Assembly: GCA_012927625.1 (NCBI GenBank) | Contig: JABBOV010000004.1 | Span: 124,001 to 188,000, forward strand | Length of the DNA stretch: 64,000 nucleotides | From: Glaciimonas sp. | GTDB lineage: Bacteria > Pseudomonadota > Gammaproteobacteria > Burkholderiales > Burkholderiaceae_D | Reading direction: 5' to 3' | Position numbers and translations under genes: made by a program | Notes under the pieces: model-generated | The model's database searches: none | Told to the model about the DNA's origin: nothing | Seen by the model: only the letters and a program-made list of their open reading frames with translations | Part shown: piece by piece, positions 29,715 through 38,307 of the stretch | Position numbering within the stretch: position 1 is the stretch's first letter | Layout: the number at the start of each line of letters is the position of its first letter

Positions 29715-30506
29715 ATGACAACCATTAGAATTGAAGCGGTCAACAAGGTGTTTTCTGGCTACGGCGGCGATGTGGTAGCGCTCAAGGATATTAATCTGGT
29801 AATTGCCGGCGGTGAATTCGTTTGCTTGCTCGGCCCATCAGGTTGCGGGAAGTCGACTTTGCTTAACGCCATAGCGGGATTTTCACATCCGACTTCGGGT
29901 GGAATCTGGGCTGGTGATGTGCGTGTGACCAAGCCTGGCCCGGATCGCGGCATGGTATTTCAGGAATATGCGTTGTTTCCCTGGATGACGATTCATCAAA
30001 ACATTGCGTTTGGCCTCGAAATCGCCGGACGTTCGGCGTCGGTGATCCGGGAACGGGTCGAAGTATTGCTGAATATGTTGAGCCTGCATGAATTCCGCGA
30101 TCGTTTTCCAAAGGATTTGTCCGGTGGCATGCGGCAACGAGTTGCCATCGCAAGAGTGCTGGCGCTCGATTCCCCGATCATGCTGATGGACGAACCGTTT
30201 GGTGCACTGGATGCATTAACCCGCCGCAACCTGCAAGATGAGCTGCTGAAAATTTGGAAAGAGTTCGGCACCACCATTGTTTTTGTAACGCACAGTATCG
30301 AAGAGTCGATCTACTTGGCCGACCGCACCATTGTCATGACGTATCGGCCCGGCACGATCAAGCGCGATGTGCACATCGCCTTACCGCGCCCGCGCGACCC
30401 GAGCGACCCCGAGTTCAATCGCCTGAAACGAGAGCTCGGTGCGCTGGTGATGGAGGAGCAGCAACGCCATCGCCAGGATGAAATGCTGGTAACTACTGCG
30501 GATTGA
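29715..30506 (+). CDS. NitT/TauT-type ABC transporter ATPase
   Basis: Cytoplasmic ATPase of the SsuB/TauB/NrtD class, 263 residues. Walker A is GPSGCGKST near residue 41, the Q-loop is in MVFQEYALFPW, the signature is LSGGMRQR near residue 136 and Walker B is IMLMDEPFGALD near residue 156. The conserved FVTHSIEESIYLADR follows. It is the last gene of the importer operon. A hairpin with CGGAAAGG/CCTTTCCG arms (30538-30570) follows and may act as a terminator. Confidence 0.93.
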   Translation: MTTIRIEAVNKVFSGYGGDVVALKDINLVIAGGEFVCLLGPSGCGKSTLLNAIAGFSHPTSGGIWAGDVRVTKPGPDRGMVFQEYALFPWMTIHQNIAFGLEIAGRSASVIRERVEVLLNMLSLHEFRDRFPKDLSGGMRQRVAIARVLALDSPIMLMDEPFGALDALTRRNLQDELLKIWKEFGTTIVFVTHSIEESIYLADRTIVMTYRPGTIKRDVHIALPRPRDPSDPEFNRLKRELGALVMEEQQRHRQDEMLVTTAD

Positions 30507-30595
30507 GGCATTTTATTAATCCGTAACGTTGATGCAACGGAAAGGATTTTCCCATAAACTGCCCTTTCCGTATTTGTAATTTAACAAAATATGCA

Positions 30596-30666
30596 GGAGT
30601 ATCGGTATAAATGCAGATACTTCCGCATTATTTTATTGGCATTTTAAAAAATACATTGGATAGTAT
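30596..30666 (+). repeat. 71-bp dispersed intergenic repeat, copy D
   Basis: Blocks are GGAGTAT (30596-30602), CGCAT (30624-30628), AAAAATAC and AGTAT (30662-30666), with spacers of 21, 18 and 7 nt. It lies in the 309-bp gap between the ABC ATPase and the sensor kinase, downstream of the 30538-30570 hairpin and upstream of the kinase control region. Confidence 0.8.
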
Positions 30667-30687
30667 ATTTTTTCTGGTAATGCATCG

Positions 30688-30736
30688 GGAAATCCAGTGC
30701 CGCACGCTGCCGAGCTACATTGGTATGCCTATCGCG
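30688..30736 (+). promoter_or_regulatory. Possible control region of the sensor-kinase operon
   Basis: GGAAATCCAG (30688-30697) repeats the core of the activator-site pair at 27646-27690. At 30720-30736 a weaker -24/-12-like site reads TTGGTATG then CCTATCGCG, sharing TGGTATG with the importer promoter and keeping the GG/GC spacing, but with TCGC instead of TTGC. Autoregulation by the DctD-like protein is a hypothesis. Confidence 0.35.
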
Positions 30737-30815
30737 GTGTATGATGGCGCGCCAGTCGATACAGGGCGCACATCGATGTTGTTACAAGGTGTCGTTTAAA
30801 CGCGGAGTATAACCA

Positions 30816-32693
30816 GTGTTCGCTCATCGCAATCTCAAAAACTCGGTCATGGTAGTGCTGGCACTGTGTTTGTTGGTTGCGGTTGTGATTTTTGCCTACT
30901 GGTTTGCGAAGCGCCGCAGTCTGAACGACATGCATCGGATTCTGGTGCCGCGTGCCGAGTTTTACGCAGCAACTCTCGACGGCATCCTGAGTAAATATGA
31001 ATTCCTCCCGCTGGCACTGGCGCAAAGCGCTGAAGTGGCCGAACTGTTGCAACAAAAAGACGCCGCAAAGGTGGCGCGCGTCAATGGCTATCTCGAGGAT
31101 ATCAATACCCGTGTCGGTGCCTTCGCCGTCTACGTGTTGAATCCTCAAGGCGTTGTGTTCGCATCGAGCAATTGGCGAGAGCCGACTTCGTATGTCAACC
31201 AGAACTATGCGTTTCGACCGTATTTTGAACAAGCCATTCGCGGCGGGATCGGACGTTTCTACGGTATTGGCGTATCGACCGGCGAGGCTGGATTGTTCAT
31301 TTCCCAACCGATTCGACGTGGCGGGCACATTATCGGCGTCGCTGTGGCAAAGGTAAGTCTTGACTGGATCGAACGATCATGGCGAGCGCCTGGCGCCACC
31401 GAGCAGATATGGGTGACTGATTCCAATGGCGTAATCATTTTGTCCTCATTTCCCGGTTTGAAATTTACAACCCTGTTGCCATTGTCGGATGCGCGCAGAA
31501 AAACGATTAACCAGCAGCGCCAATTCATGCATGAAGCCTTACCCTCGGTTGATCATTCGGTGCTGGAGCAATTTGCAGATGGAGCGAAGGTAATCTCCCT
31601 GACCAAACCGGCGAATGGCCGTGTGGTGCCCAGCGGCGAGTTTCTTGCCGTGGGGCGTCGCCTTGCACCTTTGGAATGGCAAATTACCGTGTTGTCCGAT
31701 CTGGCTCAGGTGCGAGCTGTAGCCAGAAATGCGGCGCTCGCTGCGACGCTGGCCTGGGCGGTAGTGTTGCTCGGTGTGTTGTATGCAAGGCAACGCCGTC
31801 GGCGCATCCATGAGCGGCTGGCCGCGCAAGTGGCACTCAAGAGTGCCTACGATGAATTGGAAATCAAGGTTGGACAACGAACTTCGGATTTGCTCGATGC
31901 CAATCAACGTCTGCAAGCGGAAGTAGCCGAGCGCGAACGTGCCGAACAAACGCTGCGCTTTGCCCAAGTCGAGCTGGTGCAGCGCGAGAAACTGGCTGCG
32001 ATTGGACAAATGGCGGCGGGCGTGACCCATGAACTGAATCAGCCTCTGGCCGCAATGCAAACCTTTTCTGATAATGCCAGGGTGTTGATTGTGCGAGGGC
32101 GCACCGAGGAAGCGCTGGAAAATCTTTCCATCATCTCCGATCTGGTCAAGCGACTTGGTTACATTACATCGCAGCTGAAAGCATTTGCACGGCGCAGCGA
32201 CGATGCTAAAAAGCCGGCCCATGTCCAGAAAGCCTTCAGGCAGACGATGTTGTTGCTGCATGCAAAAATGAGCGCGGAACAGATACAGCTAATAACAGCA
32301 TGGCCGGTGCCGCCACTTATCGTATTTTGTAGTGAGATTGGACTGGAACAGGTTTTTACCAATCTTCTGTCAAACGCAATCGATGCGATGGCCGAATCCA
32401 CTACCAAGCGTATCGAGATTAAGACCATCAAATATGCGGATCGCCTGGAAATTCACATCTGCGATACAGGAACCGGAATTTCAGCGAATCAAATCGATAA
32501 GATATTCGATCCCTTCTATACCACCAGAGAGCAAGGCTTGGGGCTCGGGCTTTCGATTAGCGCAGGAATCATTCGTACCGCCGGTGGGCTGCTCTCTGTT
32601 CGAAACCGGCCAAAAGGTGAGGGATGCGGTGCGGAATTTATCATCAGTCTGATGTGTGTATCCGATATTGATGGCGAGAAAAGGGGAACATGA
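30816..32693 (+). CDS. DctB-like membrane sensor histidine kinase
   Basis: 625-residue sensor kinase of the DctB type. One membrane helix near residues 12-30 is followed by a periplasmic double-Cache-like sensor (FAVYVLNPQGVVFASSNWREP near residue 105) and a second helix near 307-325 (LAATLAWAVVLLGVLYA). A coiled coil follows, then the His box AGVTHELNQPLAAMQTF near residue 403 and the ATPase boxes NLLSNAID, DTGTGI and GLGLGLSIS. The start is GTG at 30816 with GGAG 8 nt upstream. It overlaps the regulator gene at 32690. The ligand is unknown; C4-dicarboxylates are the DctB model but no Dct transporter is nearby. Confidence 0.85.
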   Translation: MFAHRNLKNSVMVVLALCLLVAVVIFAYWFAKRRSLNDMHRILVPRAEFYAATLDGILSKYEFLPLALAQSAEVAELLQQKDAAKVARVNGYLEDINTRVGAFAVYVLNPQGVVFASSNWREPTSYVNQNYAFRPYFEQAIRGGIGRFYGIGVSTGEAGLFISQPIRRGGHIIGVAVAKVSLDWIERSWRAPGATEQIWVTDSNGVIILSSFPGLKFTTLLPLSDARRKTINQQRQFMHEALPSVDHSVLEQFADGAKVISLTKPANGRVVPSGEFLAVGRRLAPLEWQITVLSDLAQVRAVARNAALAATLAWAVVLLGVLYARQRRRRIHERLAAQVALKSAYDELEIKVGQRTSDLLDANQRLQAEVAERERAEQTLRFAQVELVQREKLAAIGQMAAGVTHELNQPLAAMQTFSDNARVLIVRGRTEEALENLSIISDLVKRLGYITSQLKAFARRSDDAKKPAHVQKAFRQTMLLLHAKMSAEQIQLITAWPVPPLIVFCSEIGLEQVFTNLLSNAIDAMAESTTKRIEIKTIKYADRLEIHICDTGTGISANQIDKIFDPFYTTREQGLGLGLSISAGIIRTAGGLLSVRNRPKGEGCGAEFIISLMCVSDIDGEKRGT

Positions 32694-34048
32694 TGGATGA
32701 GCGGCGCTTTGACGGCATGCAGGTTTTGTTTGTGGAAGACGATGCGATTGTCAGGAAAGGGGCAAAGCAAACTCTGGAACTGGCCGGTCTAAGCGTTATA
32801 CCTTGCGCTACTGCCGAGCAGGCACTCGAATATTTATCGCCTGAGTTTCCCGGTATTTTGATAAGCGATGTGAAATTGCCTGGCATTGACGGCTTGGAAT
32901 TGTTGCGCATTGCAGTCGCGCAAGATGCGTCGTTGCCGGTCATTCTGGTTACCGGTCATGGCGATGTCTCGATGGCAGTGAGCGCAATGCGGCAAGGCGC
33001 CTACGATTTCATCGAGAAACCATTTTCCGCCGATTTGTTGGTCGAAGTGGGTTATCGCGCGCTGGATAAACGGCGTCTGGTACTGGAAAACATTGATTTG
33101 CGTCGGCAACTGGAAAACCGCGAGGGCATCGAGGCACGAATCATCGGGCGCAGCGATGCGATTGCAAAGGTACGGCAAGTTGTATTGAGTCTGGCGGCAA
33201 AATCGGCGGACATCATGATTTTGGGCGAAACAGGCACAGGCAAGGAGCTGATTGCGCGCTGCCTGCATGACTTCAGCGATCGCAGAGACCATCACTTTGT
33301 CGCGATTAATTGCGGTGCCTTGCCGGAGTCTATTTTTGAGTCTGAGCTGTTCGGTTATGAAGAGGGGACATTTACCGGGGCCAGTCGGCAACGTATCGGC
33401 AAGATCGAATACGCTAGTGGGGGTACGCTTTTTCTGGATGAAATTGAAAGCATGCCGCTCTCGTTGCAGGTCAAGCTATTGCGTGTGTTGCAGGAAAGGC
33501 AGGTGGAGCGACTGGGATCGAATCAGGTGATTTCGATCGATTTGCGGGTGATTGCCGCAACCAAGGACGATCTGCGCGTTCTCGCCGAGCAAAACAAATT
33601 CAGGGCTGACCTTTACTACCGCTTGAATGTTGCCAGCATGACCCTACCCGCGCTGCGGGATCGGCGTGAAGATATACCGCTGCTATTCGAGTTCTTCGTT
33701 TTACAGGGGGCGGTACGTTATGGCCAGACAGCTCCATTAATCGGGATCGAATTATTGCGTGCATTGATGGCGCAGAAGTGGTCCGGCAATGTGCGGGAAC
33801 TGCGCAATATTGCCGATCGCTTTGTATTGGGATTGCTCGACGAAATGTTGATGCCATCCGGTGTGCGGCGGGAGGGGTCGCTTGCCGAGCAGGTCGACGC
33901 ATTTGAAAAATCCATTATCGAGGATGGACTGCGGCGTTTGGAGGGTAATGTGGTCGCAGCGGCTGAGAGCCTGAATATCCCGCGCAAAACGCTGTATGAC
34001 AAGTTGAAGCGATTTGAGATATCTACAGAAAAATTCCGATCCAGATGA
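32690..34048 (+). CDS. DctD-like sigma-54-dependent response regulator
   Basis: 452-residue NtrC-class activator. The receiver domain has acidic EDDA near residue 15 and the phospho-Asp in LISDVKLPG near residue 60. The AAA+ domain carries Walker A GETGTGKE near residue 180 and Walker B GGTLFLDEI. The C-terminus is a Fis-type helix-turn-helix (AAESLNIPRKTLYDKLKRF). The sigma-54 contact loop reads GTFTGA rather than the usual GAFTGA. It overlaps the kinase gene (ATGA at 32690-32693). It likely activates the -24/-12 promoter at 27777. Confidence 0.88.
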   Translation: MMDERRFDGMQVLFVEDDAIVRKGAKQTLELAGLSVIPCATAEQALEYLSPEFPGILISDVKLPGIDGLELLRIAVAQDASLPVILVTGHGDVSMAVSAMRQGAYDFIEKPFSADLLVEVGYRALDKRRLVLENIDLRRQLENREGIEARIIGRSDAIAKVRQVVLSLAAKSADIMILGETGTGKELIARCLHDFSDRRDHHFVAINCGALPESIFESELFGYEEGTFTGASRQRIGKIEYASGGTLFLDEIESMPLSLQVKLLRVLQERQVERLGSNQVISIDLRVIAATKDDLRVLAEQNKFRADLYYRLNVASMTLPALRDRREDIPLLFEFFVLQGAVRYGQTAPLIGIELLRALMAQKWSGNVRELRNIADRFVLGLLDEMLMPSGVRREGSLAEQVDAFEKSIIEDGLRRLEGNVVAAAESLNIPRKTLYDKLKRFEISTEKFRSR

Positions 34049-34251
34049 CTGTAGCGTCTGGCGAGGCTGCTAAAGTGCGTTGGTTGAATTCAGGATTTTC
34101 TCGGGTTGATTAATCTGTAGTAACCACGCGTGTAAAATGCGCTTCTTAAGCGTCGATGTGATAAAACCTTGCAAGCACGGTCAGCTGAACTGAATATAAG
34201 CAATGTATAAGCAATTCCTGAAAACTGGTTGCATTCAGGCGTTGGAATAAA

Positions 34252-34267
34252 TAGAACGATCGTCCTA
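34252..34267. promoter_or_regulatory. Palindromic operator-like site upstream of etfBA
   Basis: TAGAACGATCGTCCTA is a 16-bp palindrome with one mismatched pair, located 30 bp before the TATAAT at 34297. The shape is typical of TetR-family operators, which often control electron-transfer flavoprotein and acyl-CoA dehydrogenase genes. No TetR gene is in the window. Confidence 0.45.
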
Positions 34268-34271
34268 AATT

Positions 34272-34302
34272 TTGTCTCAGTGGTTATTATTCGCTTTATA
34301 AT
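34272..34302 (+). promoter_or_regulatory. Likely sigma-70 promoter of etfBA
   Basis: A perfect TATAAT at 34297-34302 is preceded by TTGTCT at 34272-34277 (19-bp spacer, longer than ideal). It lies 65 bp ahead of the etfB start. The 34049-34251 part of this 319-bp gap shows nothing else clear. Confidence 0.45.
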
Positions 34303-34367
34303 TCAATTTGATTTACGTTAACGTCAATTAAACTTCATTCGCAAATTTGCACAGTAAAGGCAGAACT

Positions 34368-35117
34368 ATGAAAGTCTTGGTCCCGGTCAAACGCGTGGTG
34401 GATTACAACGTCAAAGTGCGTGTCAAGTCAGACAACACAGGCGTCGATATCGCCAACGTCAAAATGTCGATGAATCCGTTCGATGAAATCGCACTGGAAG
34501 AAGCGATGCGCCTGAAAGAAGCAGGCAAAGTTACTGAAGTTGTCGCCATTTCGTGCGGCGTGACGCAATGCCAGGAAACTCTGCGCACCGCGATGGCTAT
34601 CGGTGCCGACCGCGCTATCCTGGTCGAAACAGAATCCGATATCCAGCCGCTGGCTGTAGCCAAGCTTATCAAGGCGTTGGCCGACAAGGAACAGCCGCAA
34701 CTCATCATCCTCGGCAAACAAGCCATTGATGACGACTGCAACCAGACCGGCCAGATGCTGGCGGCCTTGTTGGGCTGGCCACAAGCCACTTTTGCCTCCA
34801 AAGTCGTGCTGGAAGACGGCAAAGTCACCGTCACCCGTGAAGTCGACGGCGGCTTGGAAACACTTGCTTTGACCTTGCCGGCGATCATCACCACCGACCT
34901 GCGTCTGAACGAGCCGCGTTACGTGACGCTGCCAAATATCATGAAAGCCAAGAAAAAGCCGCTCGACACAGTCAAGCCGGCCGATTTGGGTGTAGACGTC
35001 AGTTCGCGCCTGAAGACACTGAAAGTAGTCGAGCCAGCCAAGCGCAGCGCCGGCATCATGGTGCCGGATGTCGCAACGCTGGTCGCCAAGCTCAGAAACG
35101 AAGCGAAAGTCATTTGA
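34368..35117 (+). CDS. etfB: Electron transfer flavoprotein beta subunit
   Basis: Small subunit of the ETF heterodimer, which takes electrons from acyl-CoA dehydrogenases and passes them to the quinone pool via ETF dehydrogenase. It has 249 residues. [20 protein letters not shown] is the family N-terminus; the AMP-binding region [15 protein letters not shown] near residue 122 and the signature [12 protein letters not shown]...[15 protein letters not shown] near residues 155-185 are present. The start at 34368 is preferred to 34347. etfA follows after 100 bp. Confidence 0.96.
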   Translation: MKVLVPVKRVVDYNVKVRVKSDNTGVDIANVKMSMNPFDEIALEEAMRLKEAGKVTEVVAISCGVTQCQETLRTAMAIGADRAILVETESDIQPLAVAKLIKALADKEQPQLIILGKQAIDDDCNQTGQMLAALLGWPQATFASKVVLEDGKVTVTREVDGGLETLALTLPAIITTDLRLNEPRYVTLPNIMKAKKKPLDTVKPADLGVDVSSRLKTLKVVEPAKRSAGIMVPDVATLVAKLRNEAKVI

Positions 35118-35217
35118 TTCATTGAAGACTTATTGATTACTTAAGGACGTCAGGCGCAGATTGTGGCGCGGCATCCTTTGTACTGCATCCTGCTCATCCT
35201 GTTATTAGGAAAACATC

Positions 35218-36147
35218 ATGGCCATACTCGTCATTGCTGAACATGACAACGCTTCTTTAAAAGGAAGCACGCTCCACACCGTTACTGCCGCCGCCGCCTG
35301 CGGTAGCGATCTTCATATTCTGGTAGCGGGTCACAATTGCGGCGCTGCCGCCCAAGCCGCGGCACAGGTCGCCGGCGTGGCCAAGGTGCTGGTGGCCGAT
35401 GCCGCCGCTTTTGCCGATGGTTTGGCCGAAAACGTGGCGGAACAAATACTGGCGATTGCCAATAGTTACTCGCACATCCTCGCGCCTGCCACGGCCTACG
35501 GTAAAAACATCCTGCCACGCGTGGCGGCCAAACTCGACGTCGCTCAGATCTCCGAAATTACCCGAGTGGATGCACCCGACACTTTCGAGCGCCCAATCTA
35601 TGCTGGTAACGCTATCGCCTACGTACAGTCGAGCGATCCGATCAAGGTCATTACCGTGCGCGCAACCGGCTTCGATGCCGCTGCCGCAGGCGGCTCGGCT
35701 GTAGTCGAAAACATTGAGGCGGTAGCTGACTCTGGGAAGTCTGCCTTCATCGGACGTGCCGTCGCGAAATTAGACCGCCCGGAACTGACGGCCGCCAAGG
35801 TCATCGTATCCGGTGGTCGCGGCATGGGTTCCGGCGAGAACTTCAAGATTCTCGAACCTTTGGCTGACAAACTTGGCGCCGCAATGGGTGCCTCGCGCGC
35901 TGCAGTCGATGCCGGTTATGTGCCGAACGACTGGCAAGTCGGGCAGACCGGCAAGATTGTCGCGCCGCAGTTGTATATCGCAGTCGGTATTTCGGGCGCA
36001 ATCCAGCATCTGGCCGGGATGAAAGACTCAAAAGTCATCGTCGCCATCAATAAGGATGCGGAAGCGCCGATTTTTAGCGTTGCGGATTACGGTATCGTCG
36101 GCGATTTGTTCGATGTAGTGCCGGCACTCGTGGCCGAATTAGGTTAA
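35218..36147 (+). CDS. etfA: Electron transfer flavoprotein alpha subunit
   Basis: FAD-carrying subunit of ETF, 309 residues. The C-terminal FAD-binding half holds [12 protein letters not shown] near residue 200, [22 protein letters not shown] and [17 protein letters not shown], all typical. Together with etfB and the acyl-CoA dehydrogenase 177 bp downstream it forms a beta-oxidation electron-transfer unit. Confidence 0.96.
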   Translation: MAILVIAEHDNASLKGSTLHTVTAAAACGSDLHILVAGHNCGAAAQAAAQVAGVAKVLVADAAAFADGLAENVAEQILAIANSYSHILAPATAYGKNILPRVAAKLDVAQISEITRVDAPDTFERPIYAGNAIAYVQSSDPIKVITVRATGFDAAAAGGSAVVENIEAVADSGKSAFIGRAVAKLDRPELTAAKVIVSGGRGMGSGENFKILEPLADKLGAAMGASRAAVDAGYVPNDWQVGQTGKIVAPQLYIAVGISGAIQHLAGMKDSKVIVAINKDAEAPIFSVADYGIVGDLFDVVPALVAELG

Positions 36148-36249
36148 TTCGCCGATACCGTTATTAAAGCGCGTTATTTAAGCGACGGGACTTGCAGTCT
36201 TTGTCGCTGGATTGACAGGTACGCGCCTGTCAATCCGTAATAATGATCG

Positions 36250-36300
36250 GGTCTTTTAGCAATGGGTTTTTACTGAACCCATCGCTAAAAGACCACTTTT
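36250..36300 (+). terminator. Terminator-like long hairpin between etfA and the acyl-CoA dehydrogenase gene
   Basis: GGTCTTTTAGC plus ATGGGTT (36250-36268) pairs with AACCCAT plus GCTAAAAGACC (36276-36294), interrupted by one unpaired base on each side, followed by ACTTTTTT. Two more hairpins precede it: AGCGAC/GTCGCT (36181-36207) and GATTGACAGG/CCTGTCAATC (36210-36235). The dehydrogenase start is only 25 bp after the T-run, so this may attenuate rather than separate the transcripts. Confidence 0.7.
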
Positions 36301-36324
36301 TTGCCCATTTACTGGAGTTATACG

Positions 36325-38127
36325 ATGAGTTATGTTGCACCTTTGAAAGATATGCTGTTCGCGATGAATGAGCTCGCTGGTTTGTCTGCCGTGAACGGCT
36401 TGCCGGGTTGCGAAGACGCAACGCCGGAAACCGTGGAGGCGGTGCTGGAAGAGAATGCCAAGTTCTGTGGCGAGGTCATTGCACCGCTGAATTGGGCGGG
36501 CGACCAGGCGCCGAGTACTTGGAGTGCTGGCCAAGTTACAACCACCAAGGGTTTCAAGGAAGCGTTCAAAGCCTATGGCGAAGCCGGCTGGCAAGGCGTG
36601 CAGCATCCGACCGAATTCGGCGGCCAGGGTTTGCCAAAACTGGTGGCAACGCCGTGCATCGAAATGCTCAACTCTGCCAACCTGTCTTTCGCCCTGTGCC
36701 CATTGCTGACCGATGGCGCGATTGAGGCGCTGATGACTGCCGGTACTGACGAACAAAAGTCGATTTATCTGGAAAACCTGATCTCCGGCAAATGGACCGG
36801 CACCATGAACCTGACCGAGCCGCAAGCCGGCTCCGACCTGGCAGCAGTGCGCACCCGTGCGGTGCCGCAGAGTGATGGCACTTACAAAGTATTCGGCACC
36901 AAGATATTCATTACCTATGGCGAACACGATATGGCCGAAAATATCGTCCATCTGGTGCTGGCTCGCACACCGGATGCACCGGAAGGGGTGAAAGGCATTT
37001 CACTGTTTGTCGTGCCGAAATTCATGGTCAATGCCGATGGTTCGCTCGGTGCACGCAACGATGCACACTGCGTATCGATCGAGCACAAGCTCGGCATCAA
37101 GGCCAGCCCGACCGCCGTATTGCAATTTGGCGACCACGGCGGCGCTATCGGTACTTTGGTCGGCGCAGAAAATCGCGGCCTGGAATACATGTTCATCATG
37201 ATGAATGCGGCCCGCTTCGCAGTCGGCATGCAGGGTGTCGCTGTCGCTGAGCGCGCCTATCAGAAAGCCGCCCAGTTCGCCAAGGACCGCGTGCAGTCGC
37301 GCGACCTGGCCGGTTCCGCCGGTCCGGTAGCTATCATCCATCACCCCGACGTGCGCCGCATGCTGATGTCGATGCGCTCCCAGATTGAAGCATCGCGGGC
37401 GCTGGCTTACGTCGCCGCCGCCGCTTCCGACATCGCGCATCACCATGCCGATGATGCGACGCGCAAGACCAATCAGGCTTTTTACGAATATCTGGTGCCG
37501 ATCATCAAGGGTTGGTCGACCGAGATGTCGCTGGACGTGACCTCTACCGGCGTGCAAGTGCATGGCGGGATGGGCTTCATCGAAGAAACCGGCGCAGCGC
37601 AGCATTACCGCGACGCCAGAATCCTGACTATTTACGAAGGCACGACTGCAATCCAGGCCAACGATCTGGTTGGCCGCAAGACGGTGCGCGATGGCGGGGC
37701 AACTGCTAAGGCGATTATTTCCCAGGTACGTGCGACCGAAATAGCGCTAGCGGCACACTGCGCACAACATGCGTCAGCCGATCTGGCCGCCATTGGCGCG
37801 CAACTCGCTATCGGTGCGACTGCGCTCGAAGAAGTCGTTACTTATGTGGCCGGCAACATGAAGTCCGACATCAAGGCGGTGTTTGCCGGGTCGGTGCCAT
37901 ACCTGAAGCTGGCTGGTATCGTGCTTGGTGGCTGGCAAATGGCGCGTGCGGCATTGATCGCCGACCAAAAGCTGCAATCAGGAGAGGGCGATGCCAAGTT
38001 CTACCACGCGAAGATTGGTACTGCGCGTTTCTTTGCAGACAATATCCTGTCGCAAGCGGCCGGCTACAGGATTGCGATTGTTGCGGGCAGCGCGGGCGTC
38101 CTGGCGCTGACCGAAGATCAGTTCTGA
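36325..38127 (+). CDS. Acyl-CoA dehydrogenase, long form with C-terminal extension
   Basis: 600-residue FAD-dependent acyl-CoA dehydrogenase. The core contains MNLTEPQAGSDLAAVRTRA near residue 155, FGTKIFITYGEHDM near residue 190, QVHGGMGFIEETGAAQHYRD near residue 410 and ILTIYEGTTAIQANDLVGRK near residue 433. The catalytic Glu is expected in IYEGT. An extra C-terminal domain of about 130 residues marks the DmdC-like/long-chain subgroup. The start at 36325 has TGGAG upstream; the longer frame from a TTG at 36301 is rejected. It lies downstream of etfBA, its likely electron acceptor. Substrate chain length is not determinable. Confidence 0.9.
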   Translation: MSYVAPLKDMLFAMNELAGLSAVNGLPGCEDATPETVEAVLEENAKFCGEVIAPLNWAGDQAPSTWSAGQVTTTKGFKEAFKAYGEAGWQGVQHPTEFGGQGLPKLVATPCIEMLNSANLSFALCPLLTDGAIEALMTAGTDEQKSIYLENLISGKWTGTMNLTEPQAGSDLAAVRTRAVPQSDGTYKVFGTKIFITYGEHDMAENIVHLVLARTPDAPEGVKGISLFVVPKFMVNADGSLGARNDAHCVSIEHKLGIKASPTAVLQFGDHGGAIGTLVGAENRGLEYMFIMMNAARFAVGMQGVAVAERAYQKAAQFAKDRVQSRDLAGSAGPVAIIHHPDVRRMLMSMRSQIEASRALAYVAAAASDIAHHHADDATRKTNQAFYEYLVPIIKGWSTEMSLDVTSTGVQVHGGMGFIEETGAAQHYRDARILTIYEGTTAIQANDLVGRKTVRDGGATAKAIISQVRATEIALAAHCAQHASADLAAIGAQLAIGATALEEVVTYVAGNMKSDIKAVFAGSVPYLKLAGIVLGGWQMARAALIADQKLQSGEGDAKFYHAKIGTARFFADNILSQAAGYRIAIVAGSAGVLALTEDQF

Positions 38128-38153
38128 TGTAAATCCAGTTTTAATGCAGGCAG

Positions 38154-38179
38154 GGGCAGCTTTCGGGCTGCCCTTTTTT
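38154..38179 (+). terminator. Rho-independent terminator after the acyl-CoA dehydrogenase gene
   Basis: GGGCAGC (38154-38160) pairs with GCTGCCC (38167-38173) around TTTCGG, followed by six T residues. Confidence 0.92.
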
Positions 38180-38307
38180 ATTGCGGAAATTGCTTAAACT
38201 TAACAGGCCGGTAATTAATTATCAGACTGACCGACGAGCGGGAGGCGGAAAATCAGATTTAACCTATCTCACAGTTAAGCTATCAGTGGTGCTTGTCAAT
38301 GCCGGCC

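Noticed and set aside
30804-30810. GGAGTAT ahead of the sensor kinase as an eighth repeat copy
   Set aside because: No CGCAT, AAAAATAC or AGTAT at the expected distances. It is the kinase ribosome binding site.
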